Of a stretch of 56,675 bases of DNA, positions 1 to 8,015 are shown piece after piece. The notes beneath the pieces are model-generated. The model was not told where the DNA came from. It made no database searches and saw only the letters and a program-made list of their open reading frames with translations. The translations under genes and the position numbers were made by a program. The DNA comes from Spirulina sp. CS-785/01 (GTDB taxonomy: Bacteria; Cyanobacteriota; Cyanobacteriia; Cyanobacteriales; Spirulinaceae): positions 1-56,675 of the forward strand of contig NZ_JAQMSD010000102.1 of the NCBI RefSeq assembly GCF_028330525.1, in the 5' to 3' direction. The number at the start of each line of letters is the position of its first letter. The first letter of the stretch is position 1.

Positions 1-60
1 GCCAAGTGCTGGCGTTTACACTTGGGTGTGATCACCCTCTCAAGGTAGCCTACCTTTTTA
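1..60 (+). other. Run of short hairpins at window edge
   Basis: Three consecutive inverted repeats lie here: CCAAGTG/CACTTGG (2-8 with 19-25), GGGTG/CACCC (24-28 with 33-37), and AAGGT/ACCTT (42-46 with 52-56) followed by a T-run. The last looks like a weak intrinsic terminator, so this may be the 3' end of an RNA gene or transcript that begins outside the window. A reading frame 3-143 is also open but resembles nothing I know. The rest, to 237, is AT-rich with no recognisable gene. Confidence 0.3.
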
Positions 61-237
61 CAGGATTTATGGCTGAGTCTGCACGCTCGTCCCTTTCTAA
101 GTCAACAAAAATTGAACAATGTCAATCAATGTCTAGCTTTTAACGAGCGGTCATAACTGATTTTTCTTCATTAAAGTTAACATAATCTTTATTTTTCTTG
201 AGTTAAACAGAACACGATTAAGGATAAATAGTGGTTA

Positions 238-1536
238 GTGGCCTCAGTGGGAAACTTTGGTATGAGTGACGAGCGAATTGATTTAGTTCAGGCAGTCCGA
301 TCGCAACGTAGCGAGGCGGTACAACAAGCATTAGCACAGGGGGAAGCGGTTGATCGCATCGTGGAGGGGGATCGGGTGACTCCCTTGGCCATGGCGGCCT
401 ATGCGGGGAATTGCGCGATCGCGCAACTCCTCATCGAGGCCGGGGCCAATGTCAACTTTTCGAGACAACCCGACGGCCTCACCCCCCTCATGTTAGCCGC
501 CGGGGCCAACCAACCGGAAATGGTAGAGCTTCTCTGCCAGGCCGGGGCCGATGCGAATGCCCGCAATGAAGACAATACAACGGCGTTAATGGTGGCGGCC
601 TACCGAGGACACCTAGCAGTGGTTCAACGGCTCTTAGCGGCGCAAGCAGACCCCAATCAGAGCGATTTACAAGGCAATACCGCCCTCTTACTGGCGGTCA
701 AAATGGGACAGATGGCCTTAGTCCCCCCCCTCATTACCGCCGGGGCCGATATTAACGCCACCAACAAAGACAGCGAAACCCCCCTAGTGTATGCCGCCGA
801 ACAAGGCCATCAAGACATTCTCCACACCCTCCTAGCCGCCCATCCCACCCCCCGCCAACGGGGACTCGCCCTCATTGCGGCGGCAGCAGAAGGCCAGAAA
901 GAAGCAGTGAACACACTGATTCAAAAGGGTGCCGATGTGAATAGTAAAGATGAAGATGGGGAGACAGCCTTGCATTATGTGGCGATTGAAGGGTATAGCG
1001 CGATCGCGCAACTCCTCCTCCAAGCCCACGCCGAGGTTAACAGCCAAAACACCCTCGGCGATACCCCCCTCTTACTCGCCACCCTCCACCAGCATGAGGA
1101 CTTAGTACAGCAGTTTATTGAAGCGGGGGCAAATGTTAATATTCGCAGTCAAGAAGAAACCCCCCTCACCCTCGCCGTCGCCCAAAATAACCTAACCTTA
1201 GTCCAGCAACTCCTCCAAGCCGGAGCAGACCCCAACACCCGTTTTCCCAACAGTCGCACCGTGTTAATGTATGCCAGCGATCGCGGTTTAACCAACATAG
1301 TACAAACCCTCCTCCAAGCCGGAGCAGCCATTAATTTACAAGACCAAGCCGGGGCCACCGCCCTGATGTGGTCTGCACATCGAGGGTATATCGAGATTGT
1401 CAACCTCTTATTAGCCTATCCTCACATTGACCTCAATTTACGCAACCGAGGCGGTTATACTGCCCTAGGACTTGCCCAATTTAATGATTATCCCGAAGTT
1501 GTCCAAGTTCTCCAAAAACAGGGAGGAAAGGTTTAA
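238..1536 (+). CDS. Ankyrin-repeat protein
   Basis: The protein is about 430 residues and almost entirely ankyrin repeats, roughly twelve. Each unit shows the TPL-x-x-A-A start and the L-L-x-x-G-A-D/N-x-N turn (for example LLIEAGANVN, LLQAGADPNT). No signal peptide, membrane helix or catalytic domain is visible, so it is probably a cytoplasmic protein-binding scaffold; the partner is unknown. The GTG start at 238 has AAGGA 13 nt upstream. The in-frame ATG at 262 (MSDERIDLV) is an equally good start, because the N-terminal capping helix begins there. It is transcribed alone; the next gene is over 230 nt away. Confidence 0.9.
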   Translation: MASVGNFGMSDERIDLVQAVRSQRSEAVQQALAQGEAVDRIVEGDRVTPLAMAAYAGNCAIAQLLIEAGANVNFSRQPDGLTPLMLAAGANQPEMVELLCQAGADANARNEDNTTALMVAAYRGHLAVVQRLLAAQADPNQSDLQGNTALLLAVKMGQMALVPPLITAGADINATNKDSETPLVYAAEQGHQDILHTLLAAHPTPRQRGLALIAAAAEGQKEAVNTLIQKGADVNSKDEDGETALHYVAIEGYSAIAQLLLQAHAEVNSQNTLGDTPLLLATLHQHEDLVQQFIEAGANVNIRSQEETPLTLAVAQNNLTLVQQLLQAGADPNTRFPNSRTVLMYASDRGLTNIVQTLLQAGAAINLQDQAGATALMWSAHRGYIEIVNLLLAYPHIDLNLRNRGGYTALGLAQFNDYPEVVQVLQKQGGKV

Positions 1537-1768
1537 TAGTAGGGAACTCCCGAACAGCCTTTTCTCAAGCAGGGTAAGGGTAAAACCTTCCTGTTCCCTG
1601 TTCCCTTCAGATACTGGTTAGTGGAACGAGCAACGGGAAATAGGCGGGAGTAGTTGCTTGTTCATCGGGGATCGTTGATAATTGGGAATTGTGGGTTAGT
1701 CTGCCCGATCTCTTGTTTTGGGTCGATGGGAAACCCGATTGATTGACTGTCATTCCGCGTTATTTTTC

Positions 1769-2197
1769 ATGGCATATTGGCTCTTTCAAGGCAATCCGAA
1801 ATATTATCAAGTGAGACGAGCGATCGCAGATTTTGAGGAAATGCCTTGGTTAACCACCCGCTACGCTAAGACTATGGAATTGGGGGATAAGGTGTTAGTC
1901 TGGATAGCAGGGGCAAATGCGGGAATTTACGCGATCGCAGAAATCACCGAACTCCCCAAAATCCGCAAAACCCCTCCAGATCGAGAGTATTGGCTTGATA
2001 AAACCCGCCTGGGAACAAAACCCCAAGCGATGCTGAAATTTAAACAAAAGTTATTAGACACGCCCTTATTACGGCAAAATTTAAAACAAGACCCGATTTT
2101 GCAACATTTATTAGTGATTCGCGCCCCCAATAGCACGAATTTTAAGGTCACTCCAGAACAATGGCAAAGGGTGCAAACTTTGATAGAGGAAGGGTGA
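1769..2197 (+). CDS. EVE-domain protein
   Basis: A 142-residue protein starting MAYWLFQGNPKYY. The W-x-F-Q-G-N-P opening, the LGDKVLVWIAG segment near residue 40 and the GIYAIAEI strand are typical of the EVE fold, a PUA-related domain proposed to bind modified bases in DNA or RNA. The ATG at 1769 is chosen because the fold begins there; the upstream in-frame extension looks like non-coding sequence. EVE proteins are sometimes found beside restriction or defence genes, but no such neighbour lies next to it. It converges on the kinase gene with only 9 nt between the two stop codons. Confidence 0.82.
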   Translation: MAYWLFQGNPKYYQVRRAIADFEEMPWLTTRYAKTMELGDKVLVWIAGANAGIYAIAEITELPKIRKTPPDREYWLDKTRLGTKPQAMLKFKQKLLDTPLLRQNLKQDPILQHLLVIRAPNSTNFKVTPEQWQRVQTLIEEG

Positions 2198-2206
2198 CAG
2201 TTTCGC

Positions 2207-3850
2207 TTAACTACAAACCCCACATTCTTCAAGACGTTGGGCAAAAACCTCCGCGTGTTTCCAGATATTCACCCCACCCACCCAACGACGGGACGGTAAA
2301 TGCCCCAATGGGGCTTTCGCTTTAAACTGTAAATAGGGATGGTGAGAGGAACTCTGTATCTCCCATCCCACCACCTCACAAAATACAGGATACTGAGACC
2401 CCACATCCCGAAAAATGGCATTTTGTACCCGAAACCCAAAACGCCCCTTACTCCCTTGATACCATAATCGATCGATTGTTTGTAAGTCCAGACAAGGGAG
2501 AGTTTCAAGATCACTGGGAAACAAATAATGGCCTTGGGGTTTCCCCACTAACTCACATAAAATTGCCCAAGTTTCATCATCGGCCTTTTGCCAATTGACC
2601 CGTTGCCACCGTTTGCGGCTGAGATATTGTTCTAAATTGGTATAATCAATCTGAATTTGTGGCCCCGGTTCCGCCATTTTTTGCCGCAATTTCTCCATTT
2701 CGGCCTCCCCTGCTGCCGTGGCCTGACGAGGCATGATGGGGGGACGACGACGACTTTTTAACTGCCGTTGGGGAGGGGAAGGTTGAGTCGGTGGGGTTTG
2801 AGACGGTGGAGGACTGGTTTGAGTGGGTTGAGAGGGAATATTGCTGGGGAGAGAAGGGTTACTGACTTGGGTGGGTTGAGAAAAGATATCGTCTTGGGGA
2901 GAGGGGTGACTGACTTGAGTAGGTTGGGAGGTAATATTGGGGGGAGGAGTCGGGGGTTGAGGGAGGGTGAATGTTCCCATCTCCCGTAACACTTCTTCGG
3001 CAGACTGGGCCCGTTTACGCAGGGAGGGATGCACCAAGAGATTTAAAATTTTGCTCAATTGGGGACTAATTTGCAGATCAGGGTGGAGATAGTTGCGCCA
3101 TTTCCAGCGTTCATTGATGATATCAAACATTTGGTCAGGATTAACGGCGGTGAGGAGGTTGAGACAGGTGGCCCCCAAGCTGTATAAATCACTGGCCGGG
3201 AGGACTTTCCCTCGCATTTGTTCAGGGGACATAAACCCAGGGGTCCCAATGACGGTGGCCCCCCCCATTAAGGCGGTTTGGGTAAGCATTCGGGCTACTC
3301 CGAAGTCAATTAAAATATATTGGCCATCGGCTTTCCGTCGCATAATATTTCCTGGCTTAATATCCCGGTGGATGACGTTTTGTTGGTGAATATATTGCAA
3401 GACGGGGAGGAGTTGTTGTAAGAGTTGCCAGAGGTGGGATTCTGGGTTGGGAAGTGTCTGCCATTGTTGGGGGGAGAGGGGTTTGCCGTCGATCCAGTCT
3501 TGGACGAGGTAAAATTGACCGCGATCGCTAAAAGAGGCTTTGAGGGTGGGAATTTGCGGATGATTGCCCAATTCTGCCAGTTGGAGGGCTTCTTGTTTAA
3601 AGAGGGAGAGGGCTTTTTGTTGGACTTCTGGGGTGGCCCCTTGGAGATAAAGTTGTTTAATCACACAACGGGGATGGTTCGGGAAATGGCGATCTACACC
3701 GAGAAAGGTACGGCCAAACCCCCCTTTTCCAATGGGTTTGAGGGATAAATAACGGTCTTTGAGTAGGAGAGGGCCCCCACAACTCCGACAAGACTGACTC
3801 CGGTTGGGGTTCTGGGGGTGGCTACACTCTGGATTGAGGCAGTAAGGCAT
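2207..3850 (-). CDS. Ser/Thr kinase with GUN4 domain
   Basis: A protein of 547 residues. An N-terminal zinc ribbon (Cys4, Cys9, Cys21, Cys24) precedes a complete Hanks-type kinase domain of about residues 33-300: glycine loop GKGGFGRTFLG, Lys65, HRDIKPGN at 161-168, DFG at 182-184 and a GTPGFMSPEQ activation segment. A Pro/Gln/Ser-rich linker with repeated SQPTQ motifs follows. The C-terminal ~140 residues match the GUN4 fold, which in stand-alone GUN4 binds porphyrins and stimulates Mg-chelatase. I infer a kinase that may sense a tetrapyrrole, although the domain could have another ligand. The start at MPYCLNPEC places the zinc ribbon at the N-terminus; the in-frame extension upstream is repeat DNA. 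No membrane helix is seen. Confidence 0.92.
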   Translation of the reverse strand: MPYCLNPECSHPQNPNRSQSCRSCGGPLLLKDRYLSLKPIGKGGFGRTFLGVDRHFPNHPRCVIKQLYLQGATPEVQQKALSLFKQEALQLAELGNHPQIPTLKASFSDRGQFYLVQDWIDGKPLSPQQWQTLPNPESHLWQLLQQLLPVLQYIHQQNVIHRDIKPGNIMRRKADGQYILIDFGVARMLTQTALMGGATVIGTPGFMSPEQMRGKVLPASDLYSLGATCLNLLTAVNPDQMFDIINERWKWRNYLHPDLQISPQLSKILNLLVHPSLRKRAQSAEEVLREMGTFTLPQPPTPPPNITSQPTQVSHPSPQDDIFSQPTQVSNPSLPSNIPSQPTQTSPPPSQTPPTQPSPPQRQLKSRRRPPIMPRQATAAGEAEMEKLRQKMAEPGPQIQIDYTNLEQYLSRKRWQRVNWQKADDETWAILCELVGKPQGHYLFPSDLETLPCLDLQTIDRLWYQGSKGRFGFRVQNAIFRDVGSQYPVFCEVVGWEIQSSSHHPYLQFKAKAPLGHLPSRRWVGGVNIWKHAEVFAQRLEECGVCS

Positions 3851-3864
3851 AATGGATAATTGGT

Positions 3865-3916
3865 AATCGGTCATCGGTCATCGGTAATCGGTCATCGGTC
3901 ATCGGTCATCGGTCAT
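3865..3916. repeat. Heptamer tandem repeat (TCGGTCA)
   Basis: About seven imperfect copies of the 7-mer TCGGTCA lie between the divergent kinase and ABC ATPase genes, just upstream of the kinase start. Such short tandemly repeated repetitive sequences are common in filamentous cyanobacteria. The array occupies the likely promoter and 5' leader of the kinase gene. Confidence 0.8.
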
Positions 3917-3983
3917 GGGTTGAGAAACTCCCCTCCCTGTCCCCTGACCAAGAACTAAGAACAAAGAACCAACAACAACACAA

Positions 3984-4754
3984 ATGTCTGATTCTTCTAA
4001 GATAATTCACACCTCTACAAAACTTTCTCCGGTTCGTTCTCCATTAATTCAGATGAAGCAGATCACGAAAGTCTATGGGAGTGGCAATGCGGAGGTTCAT
4101 GCGTTGGCGGGAGTTAATCTGGAAGTGGCGAAAGGCGAATATTGCTCCATTATGGGGGCTTCGGGTTCAGGAAAATCGACGATGATGAATATTATTGGTT
4201 GTTTAGACCGTCCCACCAATGGACAATATTTTTTAGATGGGGAGGATGTGGCCCATTTATCCGAGTCTGCATTGGCTGATATTCGGAATCAGAAAATTGG
4301 TTTTGTTTTTCAACAGTTTCATCTCCTCCCCCAGTTTACGGCAGTTGAAAATGTGATGTTGCCGATGATCTATGGGGGAGTGTCGCCCCAGGAAAGGCGC
4401 GATCGCGCAATTTTAGCCCTAGAACGAGTCGGGTTAGGCAATCGTATCAATAATAAACCCAATCAGCTTTCTGGGGGACAGCAGCAGCGTGTCGCCATCG
4501 CTAGGGCCATCGTCAATGAACCCTTACTCCTCCTCGCAGACGAACCCACCGGGGCCCTCGACTCCCAAACCGCAGAGGATGTAATGACCTTATTTACTGA
4601 ATTAAACACCAGTGGCATTACTGTCGTTATGGTTACTCACGAAGCGGATATTGCCCGCCATAGTCAACGCATCGCTTGGTTTAAAGATGGCTTTGTCCTT
4701 CATAGTCATCTCACCCCTGACGAAATGATGGAAGTGGCGTTATCAGGGTATTAA
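3984..4754 (+). CDS. MacB/DevA-type ABC transporter ATPase
   Basis: The 256-residue ATP-binding subunit has all the ABC motifs: Walker [11 protein letters not shown]-loop [11 protein letters not shown], signature [14 protein letters not shown], Walker [14 protein letters not shown] and the switch His in VMVTHEAD. The sequence groups with the MacB/LolD/DevA class, which powers export or extraction of lipids and peptides through a MacB-like permease, usually with an HlyD-type adaptor. Neither partner is encoded next to it, so the operon has been split or the ATPase is shared. An N-terminal tail of about 25 residues precedes the ABC fold. Close relatives serve glycolipid export (DevBCA) or macrolide efflux, and the substrate here cannot be told. 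Confidence 0.93.
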   Translation: MSDSSKIIHTSTKLSPVRSPLIQMKQITKVYGSGNAEVHALAGVNLEVAKGEYCSIMGASGSGKSTMMNIIGCLDRPTNGQYFLDGEDVAHLSESALADIRNQKIGFVFQQFHLLPQFTAVENVMLPMIYGGVSPQERRDRAILALERVGLGNRINNKPNQLSGGQQQRVAIARAIVNEPLLLLADEPTGALDSQTAEDVMTLFTELNTSGITVVMVTHEADIARHSQRIAWFKDGFVLHSHLTPDEMMEVALSGY

Positions 4755-4836
4755 GGGAAACTCAAGGAAACGGAGGGTGATTTGTATTTCAGGGAATTTT
4801 TCGTCAGCATAAAACCGTAGAAAATCCTCTTAAATT

Positions 4837-5433
4837 ATGTTAAAAAGTTCCGCCCTCTTGACCAGTATCGTCTTGAGTACCACAGGAGTCTTAGGCCATG
4901 TCCCCCAACCCGTGTCTCAGTTATCCCCAGAGACTCCCATCGCCCAAACCCAATCTAATTCTAATTCCTATTCGCCCCTCGCCCAACGGATTAATATTCC
5001 GCCCCCAGAGGAAGTCAGTTATGAACTGTATAGTAATAGTCGTTATCATTTCTCAGTTCTTTATCCCAATAATATTCTAGTCCCCTTACCGCCCCCAACC
5101 AACAATGATGGCCGTGAATTTATTTCCCCCAATGAAAGTATTGAAATGGTGGCCTTTGGGGCGCACAATAGCTTAGATCAAACCCTAGAAGGGATGTATA
5201 ATGAAGCCTTAAATGCAGAAAATTTAGATGTTACCTATCAACGGTTAGAAGAGAATTGGTTTATTGTTTCGGGATATCAGGGAGATACGGTCGTTTATAC
5301 GAAAGTCATTTTTGATGAACGAGAAAATGTAACCGATATTTTAACCCTAGATATCCGCTATGATAAAGCCTTACAACCCGAATTTGATAGAGTCGTTGCC
5401 GAGATATCCAATTCGTTTACCAGCTATCAATAA
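4837..5433 (+). CDS. Secreted protein of unknown function
   Basis: The protein has 198 residues. A hydrophobic N-terminal segment (about 4-21) followed by PVSQLSPETPIAQ reads as a Sec signal peptide, so it is probably periplasmic or outer-membrane associated. The mature part begins with an Asn/Ser/Pro-rich stretch and continues into a compact domain (about residues 65-198) with the start YSNSRYHFSVLYPNN. That motif recalls small beta-rich cyanobacterial proteins of the PsbP/lipoprotein type, but I cannot assign a family. It follows the ABC ATPase by 82 nt in the same direction and could be co-transcribed. Confidence 0.75.
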   Translation: MLKSSALLTSIVLSTTGVLGHVPQPVSQLSPETPIAQTQSNSNSYSPLAQRINIPPPEEVSYELYSNSRYHFSVLYPNNILVPLPPPTNNDGREFISPNESIEMVAFGAHNSLDQTLEGMYNEALNAENLDVTYQRLEENWFIVSGYQGDTVVYTKVIFDERENVTDILTLDIRYDKALQPEFDRVVAEISNSFTSYQ

Positions 5434-5453
5434 GTTGAAGCTACTTTTATATG

Positions 5454-5506
5454 CCTTGGGTTAAAACCCAAGACTAATAGCTGAAACCCGTGTTTAACGG
5501 GTTGAT
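5454..5506. repeat. Interspersed double-hairpin repeat A, copy 1
   Basis: The element consists of two adjacent palindromes, CCTTGGGTT/AACCCAAG and AACCCG/CGGGTT, joined by CTAATAGCTGA. Near-identical copies occur at 21575-21627, 23999-24049 and, reversed, 34929-34979. Most copies sit close to gene ends, which suits a bidirectional terminator or mRNA-end stabiliser. This copy lies 17 nt before the tnpB relic. Confidence 0.8.
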
Positions 5507-5522
5507 AAACCTACTTTCTTCC

Positions 5523-5703
5523 GTCCATGACCGAGACGTGAATGCGGCGATTTGTATTCTATATGAAGGCTTGCGGATTTTGGCGTTAGGGAAAGCGCGT
5601 TACTGCTGATGGAGGGAATGTAAGACGGACTGGTAAAACTTAGGTTTTGTCAGACGCAATTCCCAATGAAATTAGAAGCCCTAACTATACCCCTTGCGGT
5701 TAG
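5523..5703 (+). pseudogene. tnpB C-terminal relic (IS200/IS605 type)
   Basis: Reading from 5529 gives DRDVNAAICILYEGLRILAL followed by GKA, which is the last RuvC segment of TnpB, where the third catalytic Asp sits in RDVNAA. A one-base shift near 5597 then continues as VTADGGNVRRTGKT, a stop, and VLSDAIPNEIRSP, the usual C-terminal tail of cyanobacterial TnpB. The rest of the gene, including the zinc ribbon and the other catalytic residues, is absent, and no tnpA is nearby. It is therefore a dead fragment carrying a frameshift and an in-frame stop. Confidence 0.85.
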
Positions 5704-5717
5704 TGAGGGTAGTTCAC
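5679..5717 (+). mobile_element. Right end of the tnpB element (omega-RNA 3' end)
   Basis: An imperfect hairpin (CCCT-ACTA-CC / GG-TAGT-AGGG, 5679-5709) is followed by TAGTTCAC. This is the form of an IS200/IS605 right end and of the scaffold end of a TnpB guide RNA. The element seems to end near 5717. Bases from 5718 on belong to the 3' end of the deaminase gene, so that gene's stop codon (5714-5716) lies inside the insertion-sequence end. Confidence 0.65.
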
Positions 5718-7162
5718 TTAGGTAAATCCATCACTTGACGATAATGTTGTTCTAATTGGGCAATATTATTCGATTGACGGGTAGTAGTCCAGTCGCCATA
5801 CTGGAGTAACGCTTCCCGTAACCCCTTGAGATCAATGCGAGTGGGTTGGCCTTGGGCAATAATTTCCTCTCCCCTTACCCAAACCCTATCCACCACTTGA
5901 GTTGGTCGTCCCATCACTAACAATCCTATAGGATCGGTTTTCGGTAACAAGGACAGATTGGTTAAATCATACAACACTAAATCCGCCATTTTCCCCTCCG
6001 TCAACGTCCCCAACTGGTCTTCCATCCCTAACCCTGTTACTCCTCCCAAAGCGGCCATTTCCACCGATTCACGGGGCGTAATCCAGTGTTGATAATCCCG
6101 ATCCGTGATATTGTGTAACATCGAGCCAATCTTAATCGCCTCTAACAAGTCTTGGCCGTCATTACTCGCTGCCCCATCACAGCCAAACGCCACATTAATC
6201 CCCGCTTGACGATATTTTAGAATGGGTGCAATGCCACTCCCTAAACGGAGATTACTGAGGGGGTTATGAACCACTGTAGCCCCAGTTTTCGCCAAAATTG
6301 CAATATCTTGGTCTTCTAACCAAATACAATGGGCTAAAGACGTGCGAGGATTGAGATAGCCAATTTTGTCGAGATATTGTACCGCCGTCATGGCATACTT
6401 TTCGTGGGCTAAGAGTTGTTGTGCCTTGGTTTCCAAGAGGTGGGCATGACGACAGAGGGAGTTGCGATCGCTCAATTCCATACAACCCGCAAACAACCCA
6501 TCAGAACACAACTGTATCCCCGTCGGAGCAACCATAATATTCATCCCTGCCTCCGGTTGGTGAAACCGGTCCACCACCGTCTGCATCATTCCCAAAACCT
6601 CCTCCGTGGAACAATAATACGCCTCATGTTCCCGATGAGTCCCCCCACTAGGTATCCCCTCCGACATACTTTGATCTTGAATTAACGGGCCAATATAAGC
6701 ACGAATGCCAATCTCCTGATACGCTTTCACCGCAGCAGCCACCGTTTCCACCTCCTTCCCCGGAATGAGAACCAAATGATCCACCACACAAGTCCCCCCC
6801 GATAACAGCGTCTCCACTGCCGTCCCCAAGGCACTCAGATAGATTTGTTCCGGGTTTGGGGGGGTAAATTCGTGGAGTTCCCCCAACCACAACTCCAAAG
6901 GATAGGGAGGAATTAACCCCCGTTGCCACATCTCCGAAGAATGGGTATGTCCATTGACAAACCCCGGTAAAAGCAGCTTTTTGCGTCCATCAATCACCGT
7001 TCCCCTCGGAGGTAAAGGGGAGTCGGTAGAGATGGCTTTAATCTGTTCCCCTTCAATCTGCACATCAACGGTAGTATAACCATTCAGAGTGGGGATAATC
7101 GCTTGTTGAATCGTAAAGTTCACAGGACTAGGGGGGTTAACGGATAGGCCGTATTGTATCAA
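5714..7162 (-). CDS. Amidohydrolase, SAH/cytosine-deaminase-like
   Basis: About 480 residues with the metal-dependent amidohydrolase fold of the ATZ/TRZ and MtaD type. The metal ligands are visible: HxH at His72/His74 in GFVNGHTHSSE, a His in CRHAHLLET, a His in SLAHCIWLED, and the Asp in FGCDGAASNDG. The closest functional guess is a deaminase of S-adenosylhomocysteine, methylthioadenosine, guanine or a related aminated ring, acting in the cytoplasm in nucleoside salvage. The start is uncertain: 7162 is TTG, and GTG at 7123 is possible. Its last codons abut an insertion-sequence end, so the C-terminus (VMDLPK-stop) may have been altered by that insertion. Confidence 0.88.
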   Translation of the reverse strand: MIQYGLSVNPPSPVNFTIQQAIIPTLNGYTTVDVQIEGEQIKAISTDSPLPPRGTVIDGRKKLLLPGFVNGHTHSSEMWQRGLIPPYPLELWLGELHEFTPPNPEQIYLSALGTAVETLLSGGTCVVDHLVLIPGKEVETVAAAVKAYQEIGIRAYIGPLIQDQSMSEGIPSGGTHREHEAYYCSTEEVLGMMQTVVDRFHQPEAGMNIMVAPTGIQLCSDGLFAGCMELSDRNSLCRHAHLLETKAQQLLAHEKYAMTAVQYLDKIGYLNPRTSLAHCIWLEDQDIAILAKTGATVVHNPLSNLRLGSGIAPILKYRQAGINVAFGCDGAASNDGQDLLEAIKIGSMLHNITDRDYQHWITPRESVEMAALGGVTGLGMEDQLGTLTEGKMADLVLYDLTNLSLLPKTDPIGLLVMGRPTQVVDRVWVRGEEIIAQGQPTRIDLKGLREALLQYGDWTTTRQSNNIAQLEQHYRQVMDLPK

Positions 7163-7224
7163 AAACCACTCCGACTCACCGTAAACCCTTCCCCCAAAAA
7201 ATTTCTCTCACTGTTCCGGATGAC

Positions 7225-7306
7225 CCCGCCAGTCAGAGAAGACTGTACTGGTAGATGCACCCTGATTAGCCAACCCTGACTTGCCCCCTGTGAGTCAGGG
7301 TTTTTT
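7225..7306 (+). ncRNA. Possible small RNA ending in a terminator
   Basis: On the plus strand a small hairpin (CAGTC/GACTG, 7230-7245) is followed by a strong intrinsic terminator (7272-7306). No plus-strand gene lies within 1.7 kb upstream, which suggests a short unannotated transcript between two minus-strand genes. It lacks the ACTCCTCACAC motif of Yfr1. The 5' end cannot be placed. Inference only. Confidence 0.3.
7272..7306 (+). terminator. Intrinsic terminator, plus strand
   Basis: A perfect 10-bp stem AACCCTGACT/AGTCAGGGTT (7272-7281 with 7293-7302) runs directly into a T-rich stretch. The T-run is on the plus strand, so it does not terminate the minus-strand terD or deaminase genes around it. 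Confidence 0.75.
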
Positions 7307-7313
7307 ATTATTT

Positions 7314-7886
7314 TTACTGGTAGCGTTCCAATAAGGCTTGAAGTCCTCCTTCATACCCTTGTCCCACCGCACTCATCCGCCAATCCCCGTCTCGACGATA
7401 CAATTCAGCGATAATCATGGCCGTTTCGACAGAATAATCCTCCGCTAAATCGTAGCGCAGCACTTCCTCCTTCGTTTCCACATTCACCAAGCGAACAAAG
7501 GCATTCTCGACCTGACCAAAATTTTGGCCGCGTTCTTCTGCTTCGTAAATGGTGACAGTAAAAACAATCTTTTGCACTTCTGGGGGGATTTTGCGCAAGT
7601 CAAGGATAATCGCCTCATCATCTCCTTCTCCGGCCCCGGTGCGGTTGTCTCCCATGGAACGTACCGATTGATCAGGGTCGGGACTGGCGAGGTTATTATA
7701 AAAGATGAAATGCCCATCACTGGGTAATTTCTCGTTGGCATCCAACAGAAAAACCGATGCGTCTAAGTCAAAGTCTTGGCCGGAAGTTTGACGCACATCC
7801 CAACCTAACCCCACAAATGCAGCTTGGAGTCCGGGGGCGACTTTTTCCAGGGATACTTTTTGTCCTTTTTTGAGTGAAATGCCCAT
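7314..7886 (-). CDS. terD: TerD-family stress protein
   Basis: The 190-residue protein is a full TerD domain. It starts MGISLKKGQKVSLEK and contains GLGWDVR, the FDLDASVFLLD calcium-binding segment (about residues 38-48), GEGDDEAIILDL and the C-terminal YRRDGDWRMSAVGQGY. TerD proteins bind Ca2+ and belong to the Ter stress network linked with tellurite, phage and chemical stress; the molecular role is unsettled. It lies 129 nt downstream of the nSTAND-WD40 gene on the same strand and may be read from the same transcript. No other ter genes are present. Confidence 0.93.
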   Translation of the reverse strand: MGISLKKGQKVSLEKVAPGLQAAFVGLGWDVRQTSGQDFDLDASVFLLDANEKLPSDGHFIFYNNLASPDPDQSVRSMGDNRTGAGEGDDEAIILDLRKIPPEVQKIVFTVTIYEAEERGQNFGQVENAFVRLVNVETKEEVLRYDLAEDYSVETAMIIAELYRRDGDWRMSAVGQGYEGGLQALLERYQ

Positions 7887-8015
7887 AGTTGCTAATTGAT
7901 AATCGTCTGCAATCCAGAACTATTGAGTAGTGTAGCTTAATTTACAGGTTTTCTTGGGCAGGTAAGGTGTTGAAGGGATGGAACATTTTGAGTTGGATGT
8001 ACGGGGGTGGAAGAG

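Noticed and set aside
3..143. Open frame at the window edge as the tail of an upstream gene
   Set aside because: Only 46 codons, no known motif, and it crosses hairpins and a terminator-like T-run.
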